From Mytilus trossulus (taxonomy: Eukaryota; Mollusca; Bivalvia; Mytilida; Mytilidae): a stretch of 64,000 nucleotides of DNA. Numbering within the stretch: position 1 is the first letter of the stretch; each line of letters opens with the position of its first letter. The notes under the pieces are model-generated. The model had not been told where the DNA came from. It saw only the letters and a program-made list of their open reading frames with translations, and ran no database searches. The DNA lies in contig NC_086378.1 in NCBI RefSeq assembly GCF_036588685.1, positions 49,284,686 to 49,348,685 on the forward strand, given 5' to 3'. Position numbers and translations under genes: made by a program. Below, in pieces: positions 46,491-58,290 of this stretch.

Positions 46491-48101
46491 ATTTTGGTTT
46501 ATTTTATATATTTCCTATGAAGTCCATTATCACTGAATTTGTAAATATTATTGGTTAGGGGCCAGCTTAAGCACACCTCCAGGTGCATGGTTTTCTCGCT
46601 GTATTAAAGACCCATTGGTGGCCTTCAGCTGTTATCTGCTCTTTGACACAATCCCAATTTCCATTTATTTATCATTTTTATTAGAGACAAAAAAGAAAGA
46701 ATAATTGCACTAGATTTTATTACAGAATAAGCAATATTCTGATAAAAATGTATGATTGTATAAACTTTATAATAACATTCAGTAAATTAAACATTACAAT
46801 AATTTTTTATTTTTAAAAAAATAAGCATTTTGCTTGGTACTACATGTATCAACATATATTTTCTGTTTTGTCTAACAGAAGATACCCTGGAAACTTTGTT
46901 ATAAATAATGCCACAATTTCTATTCCTGTTGGAACAAATATTCTATACCCAATTCAGTTTTGTTGAAATACATTGCAAATTTGTTAACCGAAATATTACA
47001 TTTTTTTAGTGTTTATATCAGAAAATGAAAATGATCCACAGTAAAAATATAATCAAATATAAAACAAATAAACCAGTGACATTTCTTCTATTTCTGGTAT
47101 GAAAAAATATTGTACTGTTTACTGGTGAACATGAAAAGGCTTGACACAATATTCTCTTTTCCTCCCTGTCAGGAGGTGATGCCCAAAATATATTAAGCAA
47201 ACTTCATGCATTTATCGTCAGATGGAGCATCGGCTATTAATTCAACAAAGCAATTTTCAATCATGTCAGTTGTTAAGTAAGCCAAAGTTTAACTAATCGT
47301 TACCAGAGTCAACTAGTTATATCTAGTATATTGTAGATATAAGATCAGAACATTTTCTTTATTAAAAAAATAAAATAGATAATTCATCTAAATTTCTAGA
47401 AAAGTAATAAATACATATTGCGGAAACGTATACTTTAAATTTGCGGAAACGTAATATTGGGAATAAGAAAAATTAGCGGAAATGCAATACGCCCATTTAA
47501 AATGGTTTAATAACACAAATTGTTATATCAAATTCCATTATATAGAATCATTGATTTCTATGTATAGGATATAATAAAATAGAAATTGGAGACATCATAT
47601 ATTTATATAAAAGTGGATACTTAAGAAAGGGGTAAGTCTGCATGCCCATCATGCATGCCATGTCATATTAAATGCAATAAAAACTTGAGATAGTTTTGAT
47701 AATGATTAATAGTATTATGCTTACAATTTTCCCTCATCTATTTGTACTATAATATATAGGAATCTGCTTAATAAACATTATAAATTAAGTCTTTTTATAT
47801 ACCAAATGAAAGTAAAATTCTGCTATAAGAGTATATGATACACTTGGCCTCTAAATGTCCTATTACAGTACCCATAGTACGAAAAAAAAAGGAAAAAAAA
47901 AGAGCTAAATTTCAAAAATAAAGCCTATTACTAGCAATGTAAGTTTTCATACTTATTTTATGAAAAATATGGAAGAGAATCGCCCAAATGTAAACTGAGT
48001 TACTTGCAGGTCATTTGTCTATTATTTGTGATGAATTATAAATTGCCATCTTGGTAAAGACATTTTTTTTTTTTTAATAATGAGAGCCTTTTAAGCCATT
48101 T
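46491..48101. other. Intergenic DNA downstream of GSS
   Basis: Holds a partial copy of the 271-591 repeat at 46556-46670, then AT-rich sequence with no gene recognised. Confidence 0.5.
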
Positions 48102-48107
48102 TTTATT
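48102..48107 (-). terminator. Poly(A) signal of GSS
   Basis: AATAAA on the minus strand, 88 bases after the GSS stop, in AT-rich sequence. Confidence 0.45.
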
Positions 48108-48194
48108 GTAAAAAAATATTCAATGTAATTAAAAAATAGGATGCACCACAGTATACCATAATAAATTTGACGGTCAAGTGATCATTACGAGTAA

Positions 48195-48345
48195 TTATAA
48201 TGTCCATGCTTCATTGATATCAGATATAAGATATGGTGTATCTATTACAGAAAAACCTACAACAACCCCTCCCTCGTTAGAATCCTCACTTTTAGTTCTC
48301 ACTAAATGTCCTATTTCTTTATTCTCTAAAATATCTGACTCTGAT
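48195..48345 (-). CDS. GSS: GSS coding exon 12 (last)
   Basis: Residues 432-481: SESDILENKEIGHLVRTKSE, then NEGGVVVGFSVIDTPYLI and a short tail ending AWTL before TAA. Acceptor ATTTCAG. The tail past the human terminus is about ten residues. Confidence 0.94.
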
Positions 48346-51300
48346 CTGAAATAACAAAATAATACATTGTACAAAACATATGTGCTGACTGGATTGAATA
48401 TCAATTGTCTTGGTCTTAATTTTTATGCAGTTAATGGATATTAGGTGAACTATTAGTTTAAGTATATAAAATTTATTTTATAATCAAACAATTTAAGACC
48501 TGTTGGTGACCTTCTGCTGTTGTTTTTTTCATTGGTCGGGTTGTTGTCTCTTTGACCCATTCCCAATTTCCATTCCCAATTTTATTACTGAAGTTATAAT
48601 GTAGACTGTTTAGTATAACTTTAATAATCCCCTATGAACAACAATACCATTGCTTGTGAACAGCAAGTTTGGTGAATCAAAAGCCTGGTAGTCATCATTT
48701 TGAATGGCCTAATTTAACTTGGATAATGATACTAGGGAATTTTTCAGGTAACAATTTTAAATGTGTATAATTTGTTAAACTCTTAGGTTACTCTTATACT
48801 ATTATTGCACATGTATTCCTTTAAAATAGCTTTTTTGGCTTCCTTTTTCAATTTGTTTTCCAATCCTCATAACACTTGTAACAGCTGTCTAAGTGTGTAT
48901 TGCTGAAATTGTTTGAAAGAAAGTATTCTTATTATTTCCCCTTGCTTGTGTGTATATCTATATGATAAGAAGTTAAATGCAATAGTTTTTAAATCTAAAA
49001 ATAGATCGAAGTGATAATTACCCTAATAAAATTCCATATATTCCTATTTCATTGACCACATTCCTCAATAATAACTCCTCTCCCTTCTTAACTAAATAAT
49101 TCTTCTGAACAAATGGGAAAATTCTTTCCATTATAATATATGCAGATCTTTCATCAGAGTCTCTATTTTCTTTTAAAAAGTCAGGAATTTGTTCATCATA
49201 TAAATTATTACCTGTAGGAAAAATCATATAATAGTATATTATTGCAAAAGTTATACACATAAGGCATTCAAAAATACTGTTTGATTTTTACTTCTATTGT
49301 TGTTGTTATCTTTGTAATAGTAGGTACAGAAAAGAACAAAATTAAACAAAAATGAAAAATGCAATTTACTTTTTTGATATTCAAAATCTCTAGAAAAGAA
49401 TGATGAAATTATGTACTTTTGATTAAAATAATTATTGCTTTAACACCCTTTAGCTATACCTTTTTATTTTTTCTATTTTTGAACTTTCAAAGCAGCAAGA
49501 AAATCCAGCACCTGAAAGGTGGTCCTCAAATAAAATTGTGTACCAGTTCAGTCAAATTGGTTGTCACTAAACTCCAAAACATATAAATGAACTAAAATTT
49601 TTAAAAAACATACAAGACTAACAAAGGTCAGAGGCTTACTTGGGACAGGCACACAATGATGCCTATAAAACATGTTTTGCAAGATTTCAACCCTCCCTTA
49701 AACATCTAGCCAATGAAGAATAAAGAAAACATAGCAATATGCGTATACATACCACCACCTTCTCTCTGTGGCTTTACTACAAACTTTGTGGGTTCTTTTA
49801 TAGCTCTTTCTATTACTTCATCACCCTCAGTTCCCTGAAAATAAAAAAAAAATGATTACCACCAAAGACTTTTTGATTTGTATTTCCTGCTTCTCTACCA
49901 AGTTAACATGTTTATCACCCTTCATTCTTTATGTATGTGCATCAAGAGGTTGTAATTCAGTGTTTGTCATTGGTTAATGTCTGACATATTTGATTTTTGT
50001 ACCTGTAAATAGTACTGTTATAAATAAGTCTGTCATTTTTCTAGTTTGAATTGTTTCACATTTTTCATGTTGGGAAATTTTAAAGCTGACAATAGGGTAC
50101 TTGTTTTTCTTATTGTTGAAGGCTGTACCATGACCTATAAATGTAATATCCATTTCAATTGAACTAGGGTGGAAAGTTGTCTTATTGGCAATAATACCAC
50201 ATCTCCTTATTATTTAAGAGTCATGTAGGTGCAACCATGTGCTCACACAAATTGTTACCTTTTGTCCAGGCAAATTATAAATTAAGGTATTGATGTAAGT
50301 CTATTGCAAAACATATGCATTACATAAACAAGCCATAGATCTGGTCAAAGTAAAAAATCTCTGCAGAAGTTGTAATATGTTATATCTTGATTTTTATTTT
50401 TTGTTCTTAGGCAAATTGGATTAGAATATTAGATATTTTGGTTGTTTCTGATAAATATTCACAACATTCATAGACCTGTGCTTTATTGTGGAAGACTGTA
50501 TGTTGTTCTCCTGACATCTTTTGTTATTTTTGCTGTTGGGTTGCTGTCTCATTTAGGTATACATCCAATCTAATATTATTCCAAGGCTGGCATAGGGTTA
50601 AAATATTCACTGAAGTGCAAACATTCAAACAAAAATTAACAAAGCAACAGCTCTGCCTACCTTATCTAAGCTATACTGTCCTATAAATGTCTGTCTGACT
50701 CTGTTTACTGCTACAGGATCAGATAGAAACCTTTCCACAGCTCCTGGTCTTGCTAGCTCCTGTTGGATCTTCTTTGTTCCTGCTAACTGGTAATGTACAG
50801 TTGGGCACTTTATGGCCTTTGACCTTTCTATTTTCAATCTTGTATCCCAATCCTTCAAAAAAAAGGAATCATTACAAAGTGTTCTATACAAATTTTCAAA
50901 ATTCAAAATACATATGATTATAAAATGAATGACATGTGAAAATCAAAACTGAGCTTGGAACTTATAAAACTAAACTGTGCGCAAAATTTTATAACTATCT
51001 AACAAGGCAAATTAAAATTAGTTATCTTTAGAAGATCAATGTTTGAAATTTCATAATGGAACCCATTAAATCATTAAAATCAAATGGAAGCTTCTTGCAC
51101 TGAATCAAACATGGAGAAAAATTGTATGAAGTTCAATTTCAGCCACTTGATCGGGAAAAGTAAGGGTGGATAAACTGACTAAGTGAGCAAAAAATAAACT
51201 CATTCGCAGATAGAGGGACCAAAGTATATACAAAAATTAGCTTTTGTTGACCATATTGACAGGCTTATGTAAAGATATTTCAGTGTCATTATGAAAAGAT

Positions 51301-54300
51301 ATTTCATTGTCCTTATGAAAAGATATTTCAGTGTCTTTATGTAAAGATATTTCAGTGTCCTTATGAAGATATTTCAGTGGTCCTTATGAAAAGATATTTC
51401 AGTGTCCTTATGAAAAGATATTTCAGTGTCCTTATGAAAAGATATTTCAGTGTCCTTATGAAAAGATATTTCAGTGTCATAATGAAAAGATATTTCAGAC
51501 TCCTTTATTATGAATAGATATTTCAGTGCCCTTATAAAAAGATATTTCAGTCTCCTTTATTATGAAAAGATATTTCAGAGACACTGTTTTTATTCAATTA
51601 TGCAATTATGGGTTTTGCTGCTTGTTAAAGATGGTATAGTGACCTAAAGCTGTTAAATTCTATGTCATTGTGTCTCTAGTGGAGAATTGTCTTATTGGCA
51701 AATATACTACTTCTTTTTTGTAAATATATCTTCACCTGCTGAGATTTATATTGGTCAGGAGAATATCCAGATCTGAAGTACACAACAGCTATCTCTTTTC
51801 CATCTCTGGAAGATAAAAATTTATACTGAAAAGATTTTACAAGTGTTATTTATATGAAATAATAAAATATGACATTAATGAATGGTGAGCATTTTCAAAT
51901 GGGAGAAACGATAATTTTTAAAAACAAGAAATAATCTTGGGTAGATGCAGGATTTTTTCAAGACCAATTGGTGACCTTGGGTTGTTATAAGACCTTTTGT
52001 CATGTTGGTGTCTCTAACACATTCTGTATTTCCATTCTCAATTGAAATAAAACATTTTCAAATATTTTTAAAGATCACAATTTAAATGAGATGACAGGTT
52101 CAAAGGTTGCACCCCAATCACTTAAAGTTTAACTATCTATATAAGCCACACATGTATCTAAAGGTACCTCTGGTTTTCTGATTGATATTTGGTTTCCTTC
52201 ATTTGATTTTGTACAGGGTTTTTGTCTTTCCTTCTTCAACTTATAATTTTGATATTGCCTCTTTATTTTATGCATATATCTACCTACATTTTATTAAGCT
52301 CACGTTATCATTTGAATTTACCTACATAAATAGTTCTTTTGAAGCATTCAACACACTGTTACTTCCTATGTCTTGAAATGTTCTATAAATAACTTTACAA
52401 TGTCTATTTATATTGAATGCCTCCTTTTCTAACCAAAGTTGGTCCATTCTGTTTCTCTCTACTTTATCCACTATAAACAAAACATATGCACTGAAAAATA
52501 TGAAAGTCAGAGGTAAAAAATAACTATAACAAAGGTGCAGTCACTTCAGCTAACATGTACCTATATTCTTATTAACTATTTCAATTTGAATAAAATTAGG
52601 ATTTTCTAAATTTAACTGTCATGACTGTCAGATTTCCCATATTTTTTTTACAATAAGGATTTTTAATTACAATAGTCACAGCACCAATTGACTGATATTA
52701 ACTGATCAAGGCCAAAATGATATCACAAGACCATTTTTGTTCTTAGCAACTTAGACCTCTAACTTTATAAAAGAATGTTTAATTTAATAAATTTGAATTT
52801 GTCAAATAATTACATAACAATTAAATTCATATGGCGAATAATAACATTTAACAGAACTAATCTCGTTCATCAAATGAAGATTACAATAAGGTAACTTCAG
52901 TGTTGCTAAGAGGTAATTGTTTTTAACAAAAGTTGAAGTGAATATGTAGCAGGTAAAAAAAAAAAAAAATTATACAGTTATATTTTAAAAGACAATCATT
53001 TTACCTTTGTTTACCATATGATTTCCAACCTATTACCAAACCTCCTGCTAAACCATTGGCTGGATTATTATCAGGCATCTGAAAATAAAGTTTCAAAACT
53101 GAAAATCTTGAATGCTATATCTTGAAATGACTGAAAGGATTTTTTTAGATTTAAAGGACAAAGTACATAAAGTCACACTGCAATAAATAAGAATAGATTA
53201 TCGGGTTTTCTACACATTAATATCATAAAATATCAGCAGTAAGCCACATTGTGAATCTTTTTGGCGAGTGAGCATAGCGACTGAGCTAAAAAGTTTCACA
53301 TTGTGTCGAGCGGCTGATATTTTACGATATCTATACGAAGAAAACCTGATTATCTTTTTATCGTTCTATTACTGGTCGTTTCTTTCTCCCTAAGACAGTT
53401 TTATGCTTGACAAAAGCAAGCTTGATAATGTTTCCTCTTGCATGACGTCGCTGATAACTTCTTGTCTCACATTGTGACGTTGCTGATAATGCCTGGTCTC
53501 GTTTTGAAGTCTTGATATGAGAATTACGGAGCATCAGAGCAGGGTGATATAGCTTGATATTTTATAAGACTTTTTTTATGGCTATGAAATTTTGATATTT
53601 TCTTAATAATTTTCAATTTATGTTATCATGCACAAGCAACTCATTCTATTTCAATTTGATAATCAAAGTATTCCATACCTTTAAATAAGAAACATAATTT
53701 AATGTATAAAACTTACATTATCTTCTTTGAACTCAATATCAGCCTCTGACAATGAATATCTGAAGAAAGAACAAATTCACCATTTAATGGATTATGCATT
53801 TAACAGTCATGAAAACTTTTAATCAAATATATGAAATTATTAAGACTTTTAAAATAAGAAATAATTAAAGAATTAGAAAGTGTGAAAGTCCTTAAGGTAA
53901 ATAAAGCATTACTGTTTTATAAGAGTTGTTGCTCTGAATATGGGACAGGCCTGTTATAATCATCCTATCTACTGGTTCTTTTCATCAGTTAAGGTGGTAC
54001 CAAACACTTTAACTAAAATTAATTTGGCTCGTTTAATTTTCATACAATTTTGACAAAGTTGGGCAAAAATATGAAAATTTCAAAAAATTGGAACCAACCA
54101 TTTTATCAGAAAAATTCCACTGGTTATATAGCAGTTTGACAAACACTAATTTTGATCTTTAAGAAGCTTAATATTTCCTCAACAACATAACGCAATTAAA
54201 ACGTTTAGCTGATTTTACAGAGTTATCTCCTTGTAGTGTTAGGTACCACCTTAAACAGAAAGATGTGGATTTAAATAAAAGAAGAGTGTGTCCATGGGGC

Positions 54301-57300
54301 ACAGATGTCAAACTTGTTAATATAAACTGATTCAGCAATTTTTCAATTTATCAAGGGACATAACTCAAGGAAGGTGAAAGTGACACAAACAAAATTTGAA
54401 CTGGTAAAAGGCATTGTGTATAAGTTTCATAACAATTGGTTGAGGCAAAGTCACTTTAAAATGCAAAAACAGCAATTTCATTTGTCATCCATTTCTAAAG
54501 GGACATTACTTTAAAAGTTGAATGTGATGCCATCCAACAGACAAGGGTAACCCTGAATGCTGTCCCTTGCTGTGGAGGTATACAAATGCAATTCATTAAA
54601 TATCATTTTATTTTTCAATAATTTCTTGTTAAAAGTTTCTATTCCTTTTCTTTTTTCTTTTAATGTTGACTTTCATAAATCAGAATAAATTCTCTCAATT
54701 TGGATTCATTAAATATAACTTCATATGTAGTCACCTATGTACATCTCTTAGCTGCGACACCAATCCACCAAAACTGGATGCTATTGTATTAAACTCTATC
54801 TGTTTTAACTTCAGATTGTCCATATTTGTATTGGTAGTACCTCCTGTGTCCATCATATAATCATTTCTAAATAATCCCAGGCATTTAGTCTGTAACAAAT
54901 AGAAAACAAGGAAATATTTGTATTAGGAATCAGAGTAAAATTAAAAAACCTCTTCGATACACAATTTTTGTATTAAAAGTCATATATCAAATATTTTAAA
55001 TATCAAATATTGACAAAAACAAAATTAAATCAATTTCATGCAGAGAAATGTGTGTTTTCAAAGAAAAAATCCTACGAATCCATATTGCTTAAACTCCTAT
55101 TTAAATAATTTTTCACATGTAAAATTGAAGGGGGAGTCTTATTGGTTGTTTCATTATGGACATTATGAGTTGTGATTTAATGCAAGAAAGAATAATTTTT
55201 TCACTATATCATGTATCTACCTGTGCAGGCCCTTCCTTTCTAACTGATTCATAAATATCCCATAAATGTTTGGTAAACTCATCCACTTTAATTACACTAA
55301 AAAGAGAAAGATGAATGTTAACCAATAAATTACAATAAAGTCTAAAGAAATAATGTTTAGATAATATAAATATATGAATTATCTCCCCTTTCCATAGATG
55401 TTTGACTATAACCACGGAAAAATCATCTATGGCATGGGGAGATACAATGTAATGGATCCAAATATAACACTATATTGTTTTCTAAACCAGTTTAAAATGG
55501 ATATGATCCAATGTTAGAAGCTAGACCACCTGCGACCAATTGTTCAAAAGTGTTGTTAGCCAATTATGCATCTATTGCACTACATTAGCCATCAAAAGTT
55601 TAGCAAATTGAAAAAGTTTTCCATACTGCTGTTTTATTTTAAAATAATGCACACTATCCATACTATTCCTCATGATAAGCTCTAATAGCTTGACTACGGA
55701 TAAATCAAATTAAAATTCAATAATAATACAAATTTCAAAAATATAGTATTATCTCCCCTTGCCAAATATGATCTGATATGGCAATTCAAAGAACACATAA
55801 AGCGAAAGTTCAGTAAATTGCTAGAACAAAAACTTAAGGACTCAGGTCTGAAATGAAATTGTATTTGAGTACTCATCAATATTTTCTGCTGTTATACTGG
55901 ACCAAATTAAATGTTAGTTAATATAAAGGTAGTCCAAATAATTAAGGCGTCAAAGAAAAAAATTATAATAGCCTTTCAAGACGTCATAATTATTTGGACT
56001 AATATAAAGGAAGATGTGGTATGATAGCCAATGAGACAACTCTCTACAAGAGACAAAACACAGAAATTAAAAACTATAGTTGTTTGGTACAGTAGAAAAC
56101 AACTTTTTCCATGGTTTGGACATTCAAATTACAATCCACATCCCTGAAAAGCTAAAATTAAGTAGAACTCACTTAACAAAAACTATATAACTTGAATAAC
56201 TTACTTTTTTAAACTCTGATAAAGAAACTCATGATCATGTGCTACCCTGTGCATCATTTGGTTAAAATCTTTCTGTGCTTCTTTTGCTTGGGATAAAAGT
56301 TTTCTAGGAATTTTACTTGGGAATAAGGTAAATGGTCCATGATGTATCAGATCTGATGAGGATGGTGATTGAGCTGGTCTCATTTGTAAACCTGTCAAAA
56401 ATCAGTTTATCAAATTAAGTGTATATTTTTCTCCACTTTATATAAATAAGAAGATATGGTATGATTGCCAATGAGTCAACTCTTAACAAGAGACTAAATG
56501 ACACAGAAATTAACTGCTATAGGTCACCAAATGGCCTTCATCAGTGAGCAAAGTTCATACCGCATAGTCAGCTATAAAGAGGCACTGAAATGACAATGCA
56601 AAACAATTCAAACGAGAAAAACCTTATTTACATAAAAAATGAACAAAAAACAAATATGTTACACATAAACAAAGGACATATATGTAACCACTGAATTACA
56701 AGCTCCTGAGTGTATATTATTCTGTAATACATGTACTTTAGTTTTATCAAGTCTGCCTTGACAAAATATTCCTAAATATTTGTAAATATAGTCCCACATT
56801 TTGATGTTCTATTTTAACTTGACCATGGAAAGGTGTGTTTGATTGACAAGAATTGGCAGTTTTCTTGAATTTTTTTGTGGTTATCTCTGATCCTATGGGA
56901 TCCTTCACCTTATAAAAACTGGCTACCGTGATATACATGTAGTCAAGGTAATTGAATGTTGCGTGAGACTCTATGATACAAAATGATTCAATTGAAAAAA
57001 GGGTAAATTATATATATCCTGCATTTCCTGATTATAAACCATACTGCAAAAATGATGATGTTAAATAAGAAAAAGAATTGCTCTTTCAGCAACTTCATGA
57101 AAGCTATTCCATTGTCAGTGATTTTATCTTGAAATGTTTTGCTATCAGCATGATCAGAAGTCAGTAAAAATTATTCAAGCTAAACACACAATTTTACACA
57201 GACATTTACCATGTTTACAAGCTTTAAACCTATATTTTGAAATTTCATTTCTATTTAATTCATACAAACTTGAAATTCTATTTCTATATGTCATGTACAT

Positions 57301-57513
57301 GTATGTAGAAAATGTTGTCCTCGACATCATATATCAATTGAAATCATGATATAAAATGAAAGCTGTTTTTTGTGATTACAGCTGTTAGAGGACAGGTTGA
57401 TTATAATTGTCAATCATGATTAAATTTGTTTGATAAAACTAAATATAAATACCACTCAATAATGCCATTTCTTTTGCTCTTTCAGCGACTTCTTTGATCT
57501 TCATTACATCCAT
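48195..57513 (-). CDS. GSS: GSS, glutathione synthetase (whole gene, 12 coding exons)
   Basis: Coding exons in transcript order: 57453-57513, 56205-56391, 55221-55296, 54735-54889, 53717-53759, 53005-53078, 52326-52490, 51736-51805, 50661-50852, 49753-49834, 49022-49211, 48195-48345. All phases join to give 481 residues; human GSS is 474. The enzyme joins gamma-glutamylcysteine and glycine using ATP in the cytosol. Motifs by comparison with the human enzyme: Arg116 in GLFRNDY, Glu140 and Asn142 in KQIEFNTIASSFGGL, the Gly-rich ATP loop KPQREGGGNN with Lys362 and Glu366, and HLVRTK with Arg448 and Lys450. The alanine-rich lid loop reads GGVVVG instead of GGVAAG. The C-terminus is about ten residues longer than in human. 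It converges on MRPL39 and diverges from the SMPD3-like gene. Confidence 0.95.
49022..49211 (-). CDS. GSS: GSS coding exon 11
   Basis: Residues 369-431: GNNLYDEQIPDFLKENRDSD, ERSAYIIMERIFP and ELLLRNVVNEIGIYGILL (human EERASYILMEKIEP and ISELGIFGVYV). Acceptor CCTACAG, donor GTAATT. Confidence 0.95.
49753..49834 (-). CDS. GSS: GSS coding exon 10
   Basis: Residues 342-368 plus one base; ends in KFVVKPQREGG, the first half of the glycine-rich ATP loop, which is split by the intron. Acceptor TTTTCAG, donor GTATGT. Confidence 0.95.
50661..50852 (-). CDS. GSS: GSS coding exon 9
   Basis: Residues 278-341, 64 codons in phase 0. DWDTRLKIERSKAIKCPT and QLAGTKKIQQELARPG match human NWEARLLLERSHAAKCPD and QLAGTKKVQQELSRPG. 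Acceptor TTTTGAAG, donor GTAGGC. Confidence 0.96.
51266..51580. repeat. 24-bp tandem repeat, about 13 copies, GSS intron
   Basis: Unit TCCTTATGAAAAGATATTTC plus AGTG. Outer copies are degenerate; one TATTATGAAAAGATATTTCAG-like variant occurs at the right. Confidence 0.88.
51736..51805 (-). CDS. GSS: GSS coding exon 8
   Basis: Residues 254-277: DGKEIAVVYFRSGYSPDQY then KSQQ (human DGQEIAVVYFRDGYMPRQY). Acceptor CTTCCAG, donor GTGAAG. Confidence 0.95.
52326..52490 (-). CDS. GSS: GSS coding exon 7
   Basis: Residues 199-253 plus two bases. AYVLFIVDKVERNRMDQLW matches human NALVLLIAQEKERNIFDQR; CKVIYRTFQDIG matches HVIRRTFEDIS. Donor GTAGGT chosen because a donor four bases later (GTAAAT) would add an in-frame TAG; this choice gives KELFIDGKEI against human RRLFVDGQEI. 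Confidence 0.9.
53005..53078 (-). CDS. GSS: GSS coding exon 6
   Basis: Residues 175-198: MPDNNPANGLAGGLVIGWKS then YGKQ, matching human [20 protein letters not shown]. Acceptor ATTTTCAG, donor GTAAAA, phase 2. Confidence 0.92.
53195..53355. mobile_element. Fold-back repeat, GSS intron
   Basis: Left GATTATCGGGTTTTC, right GAAAACCTGATTATC; inner arms ATAAAATATCAGC / GCTGATATTTTACG. The centre has GCGAGTGAGCATAGCGACTG, similar in style to the GCGTTAGCGAGG centre of the fold-backs at 13811 and 61192. Confidence 0.7.
53717..53759 (-). CDS. GSS: GSS coding exon 5
   Basis: Residues 160-174 (RYSLSEADIEFKEDN), a short 43-bp exon in a variable region. Acceptor TTCTTCAG, donor GTAAGT; the phase links exons 4 and 6. 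Confidence 0.85.
53989..54254. mobile_element. TTAA-flanked MITE, GSS intron
   Basis: Ends TTAAGGTGGTACC and GGTACCACCTTAA, both bounded by TTAA, the target of piggyBac elements. 266 bp including the flanks, no coding capacity. Confidence 0.75.
54284..54570. repeat. Dispersed repeat fragment, GSS intron
   Basis: AGTGTGTCCATGGGGCACAG and the following sequence resemble the start of the repeat at 13530 (GAATGTGTCCACAGTACACG). Confidence 0.45.
54735..54889 (-). CDS. GSS: GSS coding exon 4
   Basis: Residues 109-159: starts TKCLGLFRNDYMMD and carries KLKQIEFNTIASSFGGL, the substrate-binding region. Acceptor GTTACAG, donor GTGACT. Confidence 0.95.
55221..55296 (-). CDS. GSS: GSS coding exon 3
   Basis: Residues 83-108: NVIKVDEFTKHLWDIYESVR then KEGPAQ (human [20 protein letters not shown]). 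Acceptor TTTTTAG, donor GTAGAT. Confidence 0.93.
55930..56001. mobile_element. 72-bp palindromic mini-element with 9-bp target duplication
   Basis: Arms TAGTCCAAATAATTA and TAATTATTTGGACTA, with further imperfect pairing inside (GGCGTC / GACGTC). Flanked on both sides by ATATAAAGG (55921-55929 and 56002-56010), a perfect 9-bp direct repeat. Confidence 0.85.
56205..56391 (-). CDS. GSS: GSS coding exon 2
   Basis: Residues 21-82, including the conserved HGPFTLFPSKIPRKLL (human YAPFTLFPSLVPSALL) and DFNQMMHRVAHDHEFL. Acceptor TTGACAG, donor GTAAGT, phase 2. Confidence 0.93.
56440..56710. repeat. GCCAATGAGACAACT-type dispersed repeat
   Basis: Contains AAGATATGGTATGATTGCCA, GTCAACTCTTAACAAGAGAC, ATAGTCAGCTATAAAGAGGC and AACAATTCAAACGAGAAAA. 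Partial relatives at 23205-23310, 36150-36235 and 56011-56080. SINE-like in length and dispersal, but promoter boxes were not verified. Confidence 0.65.
57453..57513 (-). CDS. GSS: GSS coding exon 1
   Basis: Residues 1-20 plus one base: MDVMKIKEVAERAKEMALLS. The exon itself extends to 57549, where an acceptor (TTTTGTTACAG) shows that a 5'UTR exon lies upstream. The frame stays open back to that acceptor, so the start is the first ATG in frame, not one fixed by a stop. KEVAERAKEMALLSG matches human EELARQAVDRALAEG. Confidence 0.85.
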
Positions 57514-57769
57514 TTTGTTGACATGCACACTAAAGCTTTTAAGATGTATCTGTAACAAAAGTCAACATTTAAAGGAATACATGTAATAATGGTGCAGCCA
57601 TGCACATTTTTGTATTCAACATTTTTCATTAGTTCCCAAGACATTAATCAGGTATCAGTACTTTCATAAACATTTAAAGCTATATGAAACTTAAGGGTTA
57701 CTGCTACACAGCTACTTTTAGTACAAGAAATCATAATGTACAGTTCTAAAGATGCATATCAAATGACAG

Positions 57770-57907
57770 GGGAGGATCCAGCTATCTTAAAAAGGGAGGA
57801 AGGTCCCAATCCAGGACAAAGGGGGTTTCCAACTATATGTCCCTTTTCAAATGCATTGTTTGGCCCCAAAAAAAGGGGGGATGGGGGTCCAACCCCTTGA
57901 TCCGCCA
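57770..57907. repeat. Dispersed repeat ending GATCCGCCACTG
   Basis: GGGGAGGATCCAGCTATCTT at the left, GGGGGTCCAACCCCTTGATC at the right. Lies between the first coding exon of GSS and its upstream exon. Confidence 0.55.
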
Positions 57908-58061
57908 CTGTACCATTGTTTGTAAATCATGCCAAGGTAAAAAATGTCAAAAACTATCATATGGACGAGATCCCGGATTCCAAAGTTAGGATTACCCTAT
58001 TATAGTAGCTATCATAGACAAATGATCAATAGACAAAAGACAATATTTATCTATCATGTAT

Positions 58062-58098
58062 CTGAGACTACTATAACACAGTGTTATAGTAGTCTCAG
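58062..58098. repeat. Perfect 18-bp hairpin with 1-base loop
   Basis: CTGAGACTACTATAACAC, A, GTGTTATAGTAGTCTCAG, flanked by ATGTAT-like words on both sides. Upstream of the GSS coding start. Confidence 0.85.
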
Positions 58099-58191
58099 CA
58101 TGTATATCCTCTTTTAAATATGTGTAATCATGGTAATAAAATGTGTATTTTCATTAAGATCCAATATAAAACCAAAAGTTTAACAACTTAC

Positions 58192-58290
58192 AACCAATTT
58201 AACTCAGCTTTAGCTATGTTGTCAGGATATGCTAACCGATCCTAACCGTTGTAGTTTTCAGGGTAAAAAAACAGGACATGACACACAATA
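58192..58290 (-). other. Possible 5'UTR exon of GSS (right edge arbitrary)
   Basis: The first coding exon of GSS is preceded by a splice acceptor, so an upstream exon is needed. A consensus donor GTAAGT occurs on the minus strand at plus 58186-58191. The sequence just upstream contains no ATG, which suits a non-coding exon. The transcription start is not identified. Confidence 0.3.
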
